Shown one piece after another: positions 13,327 through 23,872 of a DNA stretch of 64,000 nt; within the stretch, counting starts at the first letter, position 1; each line of letters opens with the position of its first letter. The translations under genes were made by a program, and so were the position numbers. The notes beneath the pieces are model-generated. The model ran no database searches, was not told where the DNA came from, and saw only the letters and a program-made list of their open reading frames with translations. Source of the stretch: Microbacteriaceae bacterium PS02068 (GTDB lineage Bacteria; Actinomycetota; Actinomycetes; Actinomycetales; Microbacteriaceae); NCBI GenBank assembly GCA_029959325.1, contig JASCPF010000009.1, positions 1 through 64,000 on the forward strand, in the 5' to 3' direction.

Positions 13327-13356
13327 ACGGCCCCCGCTCCGAAGAGCAGGGGCCGT
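13327..13356. terminator. Terminator between CoA-transferase and sugar-binding gene
   Basis: A 13-bp inverted repeat, ACGGCCCCCGCTC (13327-13339) and GAGCAGGGGCCGT (13344-13356), with one mismatch and a four-base loop. It lies between two convergent genes and can serve both. There is no long T tract. Confidence 0.75.
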
Positions 13357-13373
13357 CGTGCTGTGTGACGTGC

Positions 13374-14495
13374 TTACTGAGCGGCCTTCACGATCTCGAG
13401 GAGCTTCGGGCTGTTGGCGTATGCCTCGGCCGCGTTCTCCTTGGTCACGATGACGGGCTTCAGCAGGTACGCCGGGACGACCTTCACACCGTTGTTGTAC
13501 TGCTCGGTGTCGTTGACCTCGGGCTCCTCACCCTTCTGCAGCGCCTTGATCATGTCGATCGTCTGCGCGACGAGGAGGGTGGTGTCCTTGTTGATCGTCG
13601 AGAACTGCTCGCCGGCCATGATCGACTTCACCGACTCGACCTCGGAGTCCTGACCGGTGACGGTGAACTTCGTGATGTCCGTGCCGGCGCCCTTCACCGA
13701 GGTGATGATGGCGCGAGCCAGGGTGTCGTTCGGCGAGAGCACGCCGTCGATCGGGGTCGACGCGTAGTTCGCGACCATGAGCGAGTCCATGCGGCTCTGG
13801 GCGTTCTCAGCCTTCCAGCCCTGCGTCGCGGTCTGCGCGACGTCGGTCTGACCCGAGACGACCTTCAGCGTGCCGTCATCGATCTTCGGCTGGAGCACCT
13901 TCATGGCGCCGTTGAAGAACACCGCGGCGTTGGCGTCGTCGGGCGAACCCGAGAACAGCTCGATGTTCCACGGAGCGGCGTGACCCGAGCGCTGCTCGAG
14001 GCCGTCGAGCAGGGCCTGACCCTGCAGCTCGCCGACCTTGAAGTTGTCGAACGCCACGTAGAAGTCGACGTTCGGCGTGTTCTCGATCAGGCGGTCGTAC
14101 GCGATGATCTTCACGCCGGCATCCGCGGCCTGCTGCAGCTGGGTGCCCAGCTGCTTGCCGTCCTTCGCGCCGATGACGATGACCTTCGCGCCGTTGGTGA
14201 CCATGGCCGAGATCTGGTTCTGCTGCTCGGCGACCGTGTTCGTGGCCGGTGCGTACTGCACGTCGGGCTTGAAGCCGGCGTCCTTCAGCCCCTGCGTGAA
14301 CAGGTCACCCGCAAGCACCCAGTTCTCGGATGTCTTGTCCGGGAGAGCGATGCCGATCGTGGCATCTGCGGCGAATCCTGCCGCCGCGCCGTCGGTGCCC
14401 GTGGTCGCCTCGCCACGGCCGGTGCCGGAGCAGCCGGTGAGCGCGAGTGCCGTGACGGCGGCCAAGGAGGCCGCCGCAAGAGCGATTCTCTTCAT
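13374..14495 (-). CDS. Sugar ABC transporter substrate-binding lipoprotein (ChvE type)
   Basis: Extracytoplasmic receptor for a monosaccharide. The signal peptide MKRIALAAASLAAVTALALT ends in a lipobox with Cys22 (ALTGC), so the protein is a lipoprotein. The mature part is a periplasmic-binding type 1 fold with IGIALPDKTSENWVLAGDLF near the N-terminus and DGVLSPNDTLARAIITSVKG, as in ChvE and multiple-sugar-binding proteins. Length 373. It is the third gene of an ATPase-permease-receptor operon, 45 bp after the permease, under the LacI regulator upstream. The sugar could be xylose, galactose, arabinose or glucose. Confidence 0.9.
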   Translation of the reverse strand: MKRIALAAASLAAVTALALTGCSGTGRGEATTGTDGAAAGFAADATIGIALPDKTSENWVLAGDLFTQGLKDAGFKPDVQYAPATNTVAEQQNQISAMVTNGAKVIVIGAKDGKQLGTQLQQAADAGVKIIAYDRLIENTPNVDFYVAFDNFKVGELQGQALLDGLEQRSGHAAPWNIELFSGSPDDANAAVFFNGAMKVLQPKIDDGTLKVVSGQTDVAQTATQGWKAENAQSRMDSLMVANYASTPIDGVLSPNDTLARAIITSVKGAGTDITKFTVTGQDSEVESVKSIMAGEQFSTINKDTTLLVAQTIDMIKALQKGEEPEVNDTEQYNNGVKVVPAYLLKPVIVTKENAAEAYANSPKLLEIVKAAQ

Positions 14496-14540
14496 TGATT
14501 CATCACTTTCTCTGGTGAGGGTGAGGCGAGCCGTGTCCGA

Positions 14541-15884
14541 CTACCCCTTGGGGAGGTCGGCCGGCTGGCTCGACTCGTTCGTACCCGACGTCGGGATGAC
14601 GGCGGGGACAGCGGGGAGGGACTCGCTGCTGCGGTCGCGACGACGCGTCAGGAGTCCGATGATGGACGGTCCGCCGTTGCGCTTGCTGATGACGTCGACC
14701 GCGACCGCGAGGAGGAGCACGAGGCCCTTCGTGATCGAGACCGTGTCGGCGCCGGCGCCGATCAGCTGCAGACCGTTGTTGAGGAAGGCCATGACCAGGC
14801 CGCCGATGATCGAGCCGATCACCGTGCCGATGCCGCCCGAGACGGCAGCGCCGCCGATGAACACCGCGGCGATGGCGTCGAGCTCCCATCCGTTGCCGTC
14901 CTGAGGACCGGATGCCGTGGCGCGGCCGACGTAGATCATGCCGGCGACCGCGGCGAGGACGGACATGTTCATCATGACGAAGAAGTCGACGCGACGATCC
15001 TTGACGCCCGACAGCGCTGCCGCGAGGCGGTTGCCGCCGACGGCGTAGATGTGGCGACCGAACACGGTGCTGTTCGTGAGGAACGAGTAGATCACGACGA
15101 GCACCAGCAGGATCACGCCCGAGATCGGGAAGCTCGTGCCGGGGCGGCCGGTCGCGAACAGCCACGCGGCCCAGAGGATCGCGCCGGAGAGGACGATGAC
15201 CTTCACCGCGGAGACCCACACGGGAGCCATGTCGGCACCGATCTTCGCCTGCTGACGCCGCAGTCGCACCTCGTTGTAGATGATCCACGCTACGCCGACG
15301 AGGCCGAGGAGCATCGTCAGGACGTTGAAGTTGAGCGCGATCGGGAGTTCGGGAAGGTAACCCGAACCGATGAAGCTGAACTCCGGCGGCACAGGGGTGG
15401 TCGTCGACTGCCCGATCCACTGGTTGCCACCGCGGAAGATCAGCATGCCGGCCAGGGTCACGATGAACGCAGGGACCCCCACGTATGCGACCCAGAAGCC
15501 TTGCCACGCGCCGACGAGAGCTCCCACGACCAGGCCGATGCCGATCGCGAGCGGCCACGGGACATCCCACTCGCTCATCGACTTCGCCACGATGATGCCG
15601 ACGAAGGCCGCCACCGATCCGACGGAGAGGTCGATGTGACCCATGATGATGACCATCACCATGCCGATCGCGAGGATCAGGATGTAGGACTGCTGGCTGA
15701 CGACGTTGATCAGGTTCTGCGACGACAGCGTGGTGCCGCCGGTCCAGATCTGGAACACCAGGATGATGGCGATCAGCGACGCGAGGATGCCGAACTGGCG
15801 CAGCGACGACGTGCCGGCGCCGAACATCTTCTTCAGGTCGGCCAGGCCACCCTGGCGCGTGGTCGGTGCGGTCTCGGTGCTCAT
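14541..15884 (-). CDS. Sugar ABC transporter permease (MmsB/GguB type)
   Basis: Integral membrane component, BPD_transp_2 family (RbsC/XylH-like). The 447-residue protein has about ten hydrophobic segments and the family signature [20 protein letters not shown]. Its cytoplasmic N-terminus is extended ([20 protein letters not shown]). The ATG overlaps the ATPase stop by ATGA. The length and N-terminal LKKMF..NLRQFG-like segment fit the multiple-monosaccharide GguB branch better than RbsC. Confidence 0.9.
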   Translation of the reverse strand: MSTETAPTTRQGGLADLKKMFGAGTSSLRQFGILASLIAIILVFQIWTGGTTLSSQNLINVVSQQSYILILAIGMVMVIIMGHIDLSVGSVAAFVGIIVAKSMSEWDVPWPLAIGIGLVVGALVGAWQGFWVAYVGVPAFIVTLAGMLIFRGGNQWIGQSTTTPVPPEFSFIGSGYLPELPIALNFNVLTMLLGLVGVAWIIYNEVRLRRQQAKIGADMAPVWVSAVKVIVLSGAILWAAWLFATGRPGTSFPISGVILLVLVVIYSFLTNSTVFGRHIYAVGGNRLAAALSGVKDRRVDFFVMMNMSVLAAVAGMIYVGRATASGPQDGNGWELDAIAAVFIGGAAVSGGIGTVIGSIIGGLVMAFLNNGLQLIGAGADTVSITKGLVLLLAVAVDVISKRNGGPSIIGLLTRRRDRSSESLPAVPAVIPTSGTNESSQPADLPKG

Positions 15885-17428
15885 CGCCCTGCCTTCTGTC
15901 GTGCGGAGGTCATGCTTCGCATGAGGTTCTCGGGGGTTGCTTCAGCGACGGGCAGATCGTCGGTGATCTGCCCCTCGAAGATGGTGTAGATGCGGTCGGA
16001 GATGCCCAGCAGCTCGGGCAGCTCGCTCGAGATGAGGATGACGCCCTTACCCTGCGCGGCCAGCTGCTGGATGATCGTGTAGATCTCGTACTTGGCGCCG
16101 ACGTCGATGCCGCGGGTGGGCTCGTCGAGGATCAGCAGTTCGGGGTCGGTGAACATCCACTTCGCCAGGACGACCTTCTGCTGGTTGCCGCCGGAGAGCT
16201 TCGCGACGCCGACGTCGACGCTCGGCGTCTTGATGCGCAGCCGCTTCCGGTAGTCGTCGGCGACATCGTTCTCTTCGTAGGCGTTGATGACGCCGCGGCG
16301 CGAGATCTTGCTGAGCTTCGCGGCGACGATCGACCGCTTGATCGTGTCGAGCAGGTTGAGCCCCAGCACCTTGCGGTCTTCGCTCACGTAGGCCAAGCCG
16401 TGGTCGATGGCGGACTGCACGTCCTTGATCGGCGCCTCTTTGCCGTCGATGAAGATCTGGCCGCCTTCGTAGACGCCGTAGGAACGACCGAACAGGCTCA
16501 TCGCCAGCTCGGTGCGACCCGCGCCCATGAGCCCTGCAAGGCCGACGATCTCGCCGCGGCGGACGTAGAGGTTCGAGTGCTTGACCACGAGGCGCTCGCT
16601 GATCTGCGGGTGACGGATCGTCCAGTCACGGACCTCGAAGAACACCTCACCGATGTGGGGCGTGCGGTCGGGGTAGCGGCTCTCGAGCGAGCGGCCGACC
16701 ATGCCGCGGATGATGCGGTCCTCGTCGACGCCATCGCCCTTGACGTCGAGCGTCTCGATCGTGCGGCCGTCGCGGATGATCGTGATGGAGTCGGCGATCT
16801 GCTCGATCTCGTTGAGCTTGTGGCTGATGATGATCGACGTGATGCCCTTGCCCTTGAGGCCGAGGATCAGATCGAGCAGGTGCTGCGAATCGTCTTCGTT
16901 GAGGGCCGCCGTGGGCTCGTCGAGGATGAGGAGCTTGACGTCCTTCGCCAGGGCCTTGGCGATCTCGACGAGCTGCTGCTTGCCGACGCCCAGGTTCTTG
17001 ATCTTCGTGTCGGGGTCATCGCGCAGCCCCACACGGGCGAGCAGCTCGACGGCGCGCACGCGTGCGGCAGACCAGTCGATGACTCCCCCGCGGGCGATCT
17101 CGTTGCCGAGGAACAGATTCTCGGTGATCGAGAGCTCAGGGATGAGAGCAAGTTCCTGGTGGATGATCGCGATACCGGCGTGCTCGCTGGCGCGGATGTC
17201 GCGGAACTCGACGACCTCGCCGCGGAACCAGATCTCGCCGGAGTAGGTGCCGTACGGGTAGACGCCCGACAGAACCTTCATGAGGGTCGACTTGCCGGCG
17301 CCGTTCTCACCGCAGATCGCGTGGATCTCACCCGCACCGACGGTGATCGACACGTCGCTCAGGGCCTTGACCCCCGGGAACTCCTTGGTGATGGAGCGCA
17401 TCTCCAGGATCGCTGCTGCGTCCGTCAT
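15881..17428 (-). CDS. Sugar ABC transporter ATP-binding protein (MmsA/GguA type)
   Basis: Cytoplasmic ATPase with two tandem ABC domains, as in RbsA and XylG. The first has Walker [10 protein letters not shown] (40-48) and Walker [12 protein letters not shown]. The second has a degenerate Walker A (GLMGAGRTE), a signature [14 protein letters not shown] and [14 protein letters not shown], which is usual for this family. I chose the ATG at 17428, preceded by GAGGAGG; the frame stays open to 17491 but those codons overlap a LacI operator. That gives 515 residues. First gene of the transporter operon. Confidence 0.92.
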   Translation of the reverse strand: MTDAAAILEMRSITKEFPGVKALSDVSITVGAGEIHAICGENGAGKSTLMKVLSGVYPYGTYSGEIWFRGEVVEFRDIRASEHAGIAIIHQELALIPELSITENLFLGNEIARGGVIDWSAARVRAVELLARVGLRDDPDTKIKNLGVGKQQLVEIAKALAKDVKLLILDEPTAALNEDDSQHLLDLILGLKGKGITSIIISHKLNEIEQIADSITIIRDGRTIETLDVKGDGVDEDRIIRGMVGRSLESRYPDRTPHIGEVFFEVRDWTIRHPQISERLVVKHSNLYVRRGEIVGLAGLMGAGRTELAMSLFGRSYGVYEGGQIFIDGKEAPIKDVQSAIDHGLAYVSEDRKVLGLNLLDTIKRSIVAAKLSKISRRGVINAYEENDVADDYRKRLRIKTPSVDVGVAKLSGGNQQKVVLAKWMFTDPELLILDEPTRGIDVGAKYEIYTIIQQLAAQGKGVILISSELPELLGISDRIYTIFEGQITDDLPVAEATPENLMRSMTSARQKAGR

Positions 17429-17476
17429 TGCGTGCGACCTCCTCGTCGTCTCGTGTTCGTCTTCGCTGACCATCTC

Positions 17477-17494
17477 AATGTGACCGTTCACATT
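17477..17494. promoter_or_regulatory. LacI-family operator upstream of sugar transporter
   Basis: AATGTGACCGTTCACATT, an 18-bp near-perfect palindrome (AATGTGA-NNNN-TCACATT), 49 bases upstream of the ATPase start. It matches the site at 18624-18641 at 15 of 18 positions, so both are probably bound by the LacI protein encoded between them. Confidence 0.8.
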
Positions 17495-17558
17495 GCTTGA
17501 TCATCGTGCACCCTCGGGCGCGCCGTGTCAATTGCGACGACTCGCCGTTATCGAAGCG

Positions 17559-18608
17559 TCACTTTTGCCGCGGCGCCCTGGGCGCGGAGGAGTCGCGGAC
17601 GACGAGTTTCGGCTCCACATCGGGGTCGAGGCGCGGGTCGCCCGCGGCATCCTCATTCGGATCCTCGACCTCCAGGATGCGCAGCAATGCGCGCACGGCG
17701 CGCTCGCCCAGACCGGCGAAGTCCTGATGCACAGTCGTCAGCGGAGGCGACGCATGGCGCGCCAGCGGGATGTCATCGAACCCGACGACGCTGACGCGGC
17801 CGGGTACGTCGACGCCGGCGTCGCGGAAGCCGTGCATCAGCCCGAAGGCCATCTCGTCGTTCGCGGCGAACACCGCCGTGAAGTCGAGCCGGCGTGAGAG
17901 CTCGAGCGCCGCTCGATAGCCGAGGTCGGCGCTCCAGTCACCGAGGATCGGGGGGCGTGTGGGCAGATCGGCATCCGACAGCGCATGCAGGTAGCCGCGC
18001 ATGCGGCTCTCCGCCTCGATCCAATCCTGCGGTCCGGCGAGATGCACGATGTCGACGTGGCCGAGCGAGATGAGATGTTCGGTCGCCAGCTGCGCGCCAC
18101 GCACCTGGTCATCGGCAAGTTCGGCGACACCGTTCTCGGCCGAGTGCAGCCCGAGGTAGGGCACATCGACGTCAAGGTCGGCGAGAACGTCGAATGTGCG
18201 TACCTGGGGTGCATGAACGATGATGCCCTCGACGGCCTGTCTGCGCAGGTGCTCGACCGCGGCACGGATCGTCTCGGGTCGGGTGTCGGCGAGGTACGCG
18301 GAGTTCACCCAGTACCCGCGCGCGCGGGCAGCGTCTTCGAGGGCGGCCAGACTCGAGGTCGGACCGTATTCGCCCCGCGATCCGAGGATCACTCCGAGCG
18401 TGCGCGATCGACTCGTGACGAGTGCGCGCGCCGCCTGGTTCGGCCGGTAGTGAAGGTCCGCCATGGCATCGAGGACGCGCTGCTTGGTCGCGGGACGGAT
18501 CGAGGGATGCCCGTTGATGACACGCGATACCGTCTGGTACGAGACGTCGGCCGCCCGCGCGACATCGCGAATGCTCGCGGTGCGCGTGCGTTCCTCGCCT
18601 GTCGCCAC
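17559..18608 (-). CDS. LacI family transcriptional regulator
   Basis: Repressor for the sugar transporter. The N-terminal helix-turn-helix reads SIRDVARAADVSYQTVSRVI followed by NGHPSIRPATKQRVL and the hinge HYRPNQAARAL; the rest is a periplasmic-binding-like sensor. The GTG at 18608 is preferred: an upstream ATG at 18638 would lie inside the operator 18624-18641. That gives 349 residues. It is transcribed towards the transporter, with 130 bp between. Autoregulation is likely because an operator lies 15 bases before the start. Confidence 0.9.
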   Translation of the reverse strand: MATGEERTRTASIRDVARAADVSYQTVSRVINGHPSIRPATKQRVLDAMADLHYRPNQAARALVTSRSRTLGVILGSRGEYGPTSSLAALEDAARARGYWVNSAYLADTRPETIRAAVEHLRRQAVEGIIVHAPQVRTFDVLADLDVDVPYLGLHSAENGVAELADDQVRGAQLATEHLISLGHVDIVHLAGPQDWIEAESRMRGYLHALSDADLPTRPPILGDWSADLGYRAALELSRRLDFTAVFAANDEMAFGLMHGFRDAGVDVPGRVSVVGFDDIPLARHASPPLTTVHQDFAGLGERAVRALLRILEVEDPNEDAAGDPRLDPDVEPKLVVRDSSAPRAPRQK

Positions 18609-18623
18609 AGTGCCCTCGCCTTC

Positions 18624-18641
18624 GATGTGCACGTTCACATT
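18624..18641. promoter_or_regulatory. LacI-family operator upstream of the regulator
   Basis: GATGTGCACGTTCACATT, palindromic core ATGTG(C/A)ACGT(T/G)CACAT, just before the lacI-type start. It is the partner of the site at 17477-17494. Confidence 0.78.
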
Positions 18642-18659
18642 ACCGCGCGACGACGATCG

Positions 18660-19481
18660 TCACCGGGCGAGGAGGCCTCGGCGCTGACGGATCACCGCGA
18701 CGGCCACGCACAGCGCCAGCGTGAAGACTCCCCACACCGCGACCGCGGGCGGCAACACGCGATAGGCGAGGTGCGGGGCGGTCCACGTCGCGGTCAGTGG
18801 TCCGTACGCCACCAGGCCGACGATCAGCGCCCCGATGAGGATCACCGGCAGTGATGCCCACCACGCGATGCGGGCCGCGGATGGCAGAACGCGAGCGGTG
18901 GATGCCTCGGGCGCCCGCCGGCGCAGCCAGAACGCCAGGTAGCCGAGAACGACGGCGAGGCCCAGCACGCTCGAGGCGTACTGCGCCCACTTGTAACCCA
19001 GGAGCGGCCCCCACTGCTCGTCGAGCGCGGGGAACAGCTGCGTGCCCCAGCGCCCTTCGTGGGTGAAAGCGTCCCACGCGATGTGCGAGACCACGCCCAG
19101 AACGAGCGAGATCACGCCCAGGGCCGCGACCACCGCCCCGTGGCGCCAGAACGCGGCCCGTGCGCCGGGGCGCGGAGCGCGGACGGCATCCCAGATCCTC
19201 GCGCCCGCGGCATCCCACTCGGGCGGCAGTCGCCCCGCCAACCACGCGGGCGAGAGCTCTCGGACGGCGGGGCGCAGCAGTGCGTACCAGAGCACGAGCA
19301 GCGCGAGCGCGATCGCCGCCGACAGCGCGACGTTCGTGTGCGTGGCCTGATAGGTGACCGGGGTATCGCGCAGGAACAGGGGCAGGTCGGGGGTCATCGC
19401 GCCGACCGCGATCGCCGCGGGCAGCAGCGGCGTGCGCACGAACGGCAGCGCGACGACGGCGTGCGACGGAGTGAAGGGCAT
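18660..19481 (-). CDS. DUF4184 family membrane protein
   Basis: Begins MPFTPSHAVVALPFVRTPLL, the DUF4184 signature with its conserved His, followed by MTPDLPLFL and SHIAWDAFTHEGRWG, which look like metal- or lipid-related motifs of the S2P/phospholipase-like membrane hydrolases. About six transmembrane segments in 273 residues. Function unknown. It lies between the LacI gene and tyrS on the same strand but with no clear link to either. Confidence 0.8.
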   Translation of the reverse strand: MPFTPSHAVVALPFVRTPLLPAAIAVGAMTPDLPLFLRDTPVTYQATHTNVALSAAIALALLVLWYALLRPAVRELSPAWLAGRLPPEWDAAGARIWDAVRAPRPGARAAFWRHGAVVAALGVISLVLGVVSHIAWDAFTHEGRWGTQLFPALDEQWGPLLGYKWAQYASSVLGLAVVLGYLAFWLRRRAPEASTARVLPSAARIAWWASLPVILIGALIVGLVAYGPLTATWTAPHLAYRVLPPAVAVWGVFTLALCVAVAVIRQRRGLLAR

Positions 19482-19501
19482 GAGTGTCGCGGCGGGGCGC
19501 G

Positions 19502-20827
19502 TCAGCCGACGAAGAGTCCGGCGAGCGTCTTCTTGCCGCGGCGCAGCACCGACACTCCCCCGGGCAGACCGCCGGTCACCGTGGCATCCTCGCTCTCGAC
19601 CTTGACTCCGTCGAGCGTCACGCCGCCCTGCGCGATCGCGCGTCGGGCCTCAGAGAGGCTCGCGACGAGACCCGTCTCGACGAGCGCCTGTGCGACCGGC
19701 GTTCCGGGAGCGACCGTGGCGTTCGGCAGTTCGTCGAGAGCGCTGCGCAGCGTGACAGCGTCGAGGGTCGTCAGGTCTCCCTGACCGAAGAGCGCGTCGG
19801 ATGCCGCGATGACGGCATCGGCCGCGACGGCGCCGTGCACGAACGTCGTGACCTCGCGCGCGAGGCGCTTCTGCGCGGCGCGACGGAAGGGCTCCGTCTC
19901 GACGAGCGCGGCGTACTCTTCGATCTCGGCACGCGTGAGGAAAGTGAAGACCTTGAGGCGGTCGACGACGTCGGCATCGGCCGTCGAGAGCCAGAACTGG
20001 TACATCCGGTACGGACTGCACATCGCGGCATCCAGCCAGATCGCATTGCCCTCGCTCTTGCCGAACTTGGTGCCGTCGGAGTTCAGCACGAGGGGTGTGC
20101 CGATCGCGTGCGCCGAGGCTCCCTCGACCCGGTGGATGAGGTCGGTGCCGCTCGTGAGGTTGCCCCACTGATCGGAGCCGCCGGTCTGCAGCACGCACCC
20201 GTACTGTCGGTAGAGCTCGAGGTAGTCGAGCCCCTGCAGGATCTGGTAGCTGAACTCGGTGTAGCTGATGCCGGCTTCGGAATTGAGGCGCGCGCTGACG
20301 GCATCCTTCTTGAGCATCGTGCCGACGCGGTAGTGCTTGCCGATCTCGCGCAGGAAGTCGATCGCCGAGAGCGGCGCCGTCCAGTCGAGGTTGTTGACCA
20401 TGCGCGCGGCGTTGTCGCCGTCGAAACTCAGGAAGCGCTCGACCTGCGCGCGGAGGTAACCGACCCACTCGGCGACGGTGTCCTTCGTGTTGAGCGTGCG
20501 CTCGGCGCTCGGGCGCGGGTCGCCGATGAGGCCCGTCGAGCCGCCGACCAGGCCGAGCGGCTTGTGGCCGGCGAGCTGCAGACGGCGCATGAGGAGCAGC
20601 TGCACGAGGTTGCCCAGGTGCAGGCTCGGCGCCGTCGGGTCGAAGCCGCAGTAGTAGGTGATCGGGTCGCCCGCGAGGAGCCCGCGGAGGGCCACCTGAT
20701 CGGTCGACACGTGCACGAGGCCGCGCCAGACGATCTCGTCCCAGACGTTCTCGAACGCGGGATCGTTGGCGGGCGCGAGGGCGCGCACGGGAGCTTCCAC
20801 GGCGCTCACGGAGACGGTTTCAGACAC
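19502..20827 (-). CDS. tyrS: Tyrosyl-tRNA synthetase
   Basis: Class I synthetase charging tRNA-Tyr. The HIGH-like motif HLGN is at residues 70-73 (PSLHLGNLVQ), the KMSKS-like motif is KFGKSEG in the middle, and YYCGFDPTAPS precedes the first. The C-terminal S4-like RNA-binding domain ends LRRGKKTLAGLFVG. Length is 441 residues, with an N-terminal extension of about 20 residues. The start is GTG at 20827. Bacterial TyrRS type with KFGKS. Confidence 0.96.
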   Translation of the reverse strand: MSETVSVSAVEAPVRALAPANDPAFENVWDEIVWRGLVHVSTDQVALRGLLAGDPITYYCGFDPTAPSLHLGNLVQLLLMRRLQLAGHKPLGLVGGSTGLIGDPRPSAERTLNTKDTVAEWVGYLRAQVERFLSFDGDNAARMVNNLDWTAPLSAIDFLREIGKHYRVGTMLKKDAVSARLNSEAGISYTEFSYQILQGLDYLELYRQYGCVLQTGGSDQWGNLTSGTDLIHRVEGASAHAIGTPLVLNSDGTKFGKSEGNAIWLDAAMCSPYRMYQFWLSTADADVVDRLKVFTFLTRAEIEEYAALVETEPFRRAAQKRLAREVTTFVHGAVAADAVIAASDALFGQGDLTTLDAVTLRSALDELPNATVAPGTPVAQALVETGLVASLSEARRAIAQGGVTLDGVKVESEDATVTGGLPGGVSVLRRGKKTLAGLFVG

Positions 20828-20912
20828 CGAGCCAGGGTATCAGCGCGGGCGCGGCACACCGATCGGGGGCGCCGTTCACAGGGGTGTCGGCGCCGCGTGC
20901 GACACTGGGGCG

Positions 20913-21506
20913 GTGGATGCCACAGCCGCCGACTTCCTCGCCACGACGATCGTCGTGATCTTCGTGTTCCTCGCCCTCTGCGCGGCGCTCGTGCTGGTGA
21001 CGGTGTCGCTGCGCCGGCCCCGCGGGCTGCCGCTGCTGGTCGCGGGCGCGATCGTGACGCTGTGCGTGATCGTGGTCGCCATCTTGCCGTGGCGGATCTC
21101 GCCGCTGTTCGTCGCCGTCATCGCGCTGCTGGCCACGGCGCTCGCGACGTTCGGCGGCAATCCGTTGGTGCGCTGGGTGCTGCATGTCGCCGACGGCGGG
21201 CGCACGGCGGACGGGCCGCGCGGAGGCATCCTCGTCGAGCTCATGGCCGAGCCGCCTGCCCCGGCTCGCCAGGAGGAGATCCTGCGCGGCGACACGACGA
21301 TCGGCTACCTCGAGAGGTTGGCGGCGGCGCTGAGCATCATCGCCGGGTTCCCCGCCGCGATCGCCGTGATCGTCGCGCTCAAGGGCGTCGGGCGGTTCAC
21401 CGAGCTCGCGACCCCGGCGGCACGCGAACGGTTCATCGTGGGCACCCTCGCCAGCCTGCTGTGGGCGTGCGCGGTCGCTGCGATCGTGCCGCTGGCCCTG
21501 CGCTGA
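20913..21506 (+). CDS. Small integral membrane protein
   Basis: A 197-residue protein from GTG 20913, with four to five hydrophobic segments: one at the N-terminus, two around residues 40-80, and two in the C-terminal third. In the middle is a hydrophilic loop (EPPAPARQEEILRGDTTIGY). No known motif. Divergent from tyrS with 85 bp between them; GACACT six bases before the GTG could be a -10 of a leaderless message. Similar proteins of unknown function occur in related actinobacteria. Confidence 0.72.
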   Translation: MDATAADFLATTIVVIFVFLALCAALVLVTVSLRRPRGLPLLVAGAIVTLCVIVVAILPWRISPLFVAVIALLATALATFGGNPLVRWVLHVADGGRTADGPRGGILVELMAEPPAPARQEEILRGDTTIGYLERLAAALSIIAGFPAAIAVIVALKGVGRFTELATPAARERFIVGTLASLLWACAVAAIVPLALR

Positions 21507-21522
21507 CAGTGGCCTGACGCGA

Positions 21523-22170
21523 TCAGTCGGCGGGCGCCGACAACTCCTCGAATGAGCGAATGATCGCGGTCGCGCCCGCCGCCGACAGCGTCTGCGAAAC
21601 GGCGGACTGCGTGATCCCCTCCGCGTCGGCGAGTTCGCCCTGAGTCGCACCGGTGATGCGGCCGTAGACGAGGCGCCGCACCCGGGAGCTCCACCGACCG
21701 ATGATCCGATCGCGCGTCAATAGCCCCGCGTTCGCGATGCGGACGAGGTCTGCGGGCACGGCGTCGGGCGCCGCCGCCACCCACGTGCGCAGCTGCGGCA
21801 CGTCTCGCCTCGAGAGCGCTTCAGCCTGTTCGATCGCTGCACGAGCCGCCCACCAGGCAGATCCCTCCGTGAGCGTCCCCTGCGCCGAGGGGATTTCAAT
21901 GACCTGGCCCACGCCGACCCCGAACCGCACGTCGATGCCGTCGGGCAGCGCAAGGCGCTGCAAGAGCGTCGCCGCGAGAGCGGCGCGAAGGTCGGCAAAC
22001 GTCCCCTGAAGCTCATCACCGACGACCGCAACGAGCGAACGCGTGGGTCGCGCGAAGGCGGGCAGCGCATCCTCAGCGCGTCGAAGGGCAGCCTCGAGCT
22101 GCGCCTGCGCTCTCGCGCGGTCGACGATCTTGCGGGAACCGACGATGTCGGCAATGAGTGCGACGATCAC
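21523..22170 (-). CDS. SatD-like protein with C-terminal HTH
   Basis: Begins MIVALIADIVGSRKIVDRAR, the SatD family start (DIVGSR), with a VVGDELQGTF segment and FGVGVGQV that recall nucleotide cyclase-like folds. The last 60 residues form a sigma-like helix-turn-helix (ATQGELADAEGITQSAVSQT). 215 residues. Alone and convergent with the membrane protein; argH ends 61 bases upstream. Its upstream region is AT-rich and has an inverted repeat (22185-22236). Function unknown. Confidence 0.72.
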   Translation of the reverse strand: MIVALIADIVGSRKIVDRARAQAQLEAALRRAEDALPAFARPTRSLVAVVGDELQGTFADLRAALAATLLQRLALPDGIDVRFGVGVGQVIEIPSAQGTLTEGSAWWAARAAIEQAEALSRRDVPQLRTWVAAAPDAVPADLVRIANAGLLTRDRIIGRWSSRVRRLVYGRITGATQGELADAEGITQSAVSQTLSAAGATAIIRSFEELSAPAD

Positions 22171-22184
22171 CGCATCAGACTAAC

Positions 22185-23671
<1,487 letters not shown>

Positions 23672-23704
23672 CTACCGATGCGCCGCAGGGCCGCCGGGCG
23701 GCGT

Positions 23705-23760
23705 TCATCCGTCGCAGACCGCCGCTTCGACAGCAGAAGACCGAGATTCCGGCCGGATGA
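23705..23760 (-). repeat. 56-bp element, copy 3 (inverted)
   Basis: On the minus strand it begins TCATCCGGCCGGAA and ends TGCGACGGATGA, with a 30-bp unrelated core. The outer seven bases form a perfect terminal inverted repeat (TCATCCG/CGGATGA). Between argH and the DUF559 gene, opposite in orientation to copies 1 and 2. In one frame it reads VIRPESRSSAVEAAVCDG followed by a stop. Confidence 0.85.
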
Positions 23761-23872
23761 CGCACGGCCGAACCACCGCGGCGCCCTCTCCACAGCCTGC
23801 GGATCTCGCGGGCTGTCCACATCTGGGCCTCCCCGCCCGATCGGAAAGCTGCGGGGCGCGCACAGTGGAGGG

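Noticed and set aside
12148-13368. Alternative plus-strand frame of 406 codons within the CoA-transferase gene
   Set aside because: Arg/Pro-rich shadow frame; the frame at 11981 has the family motifs.
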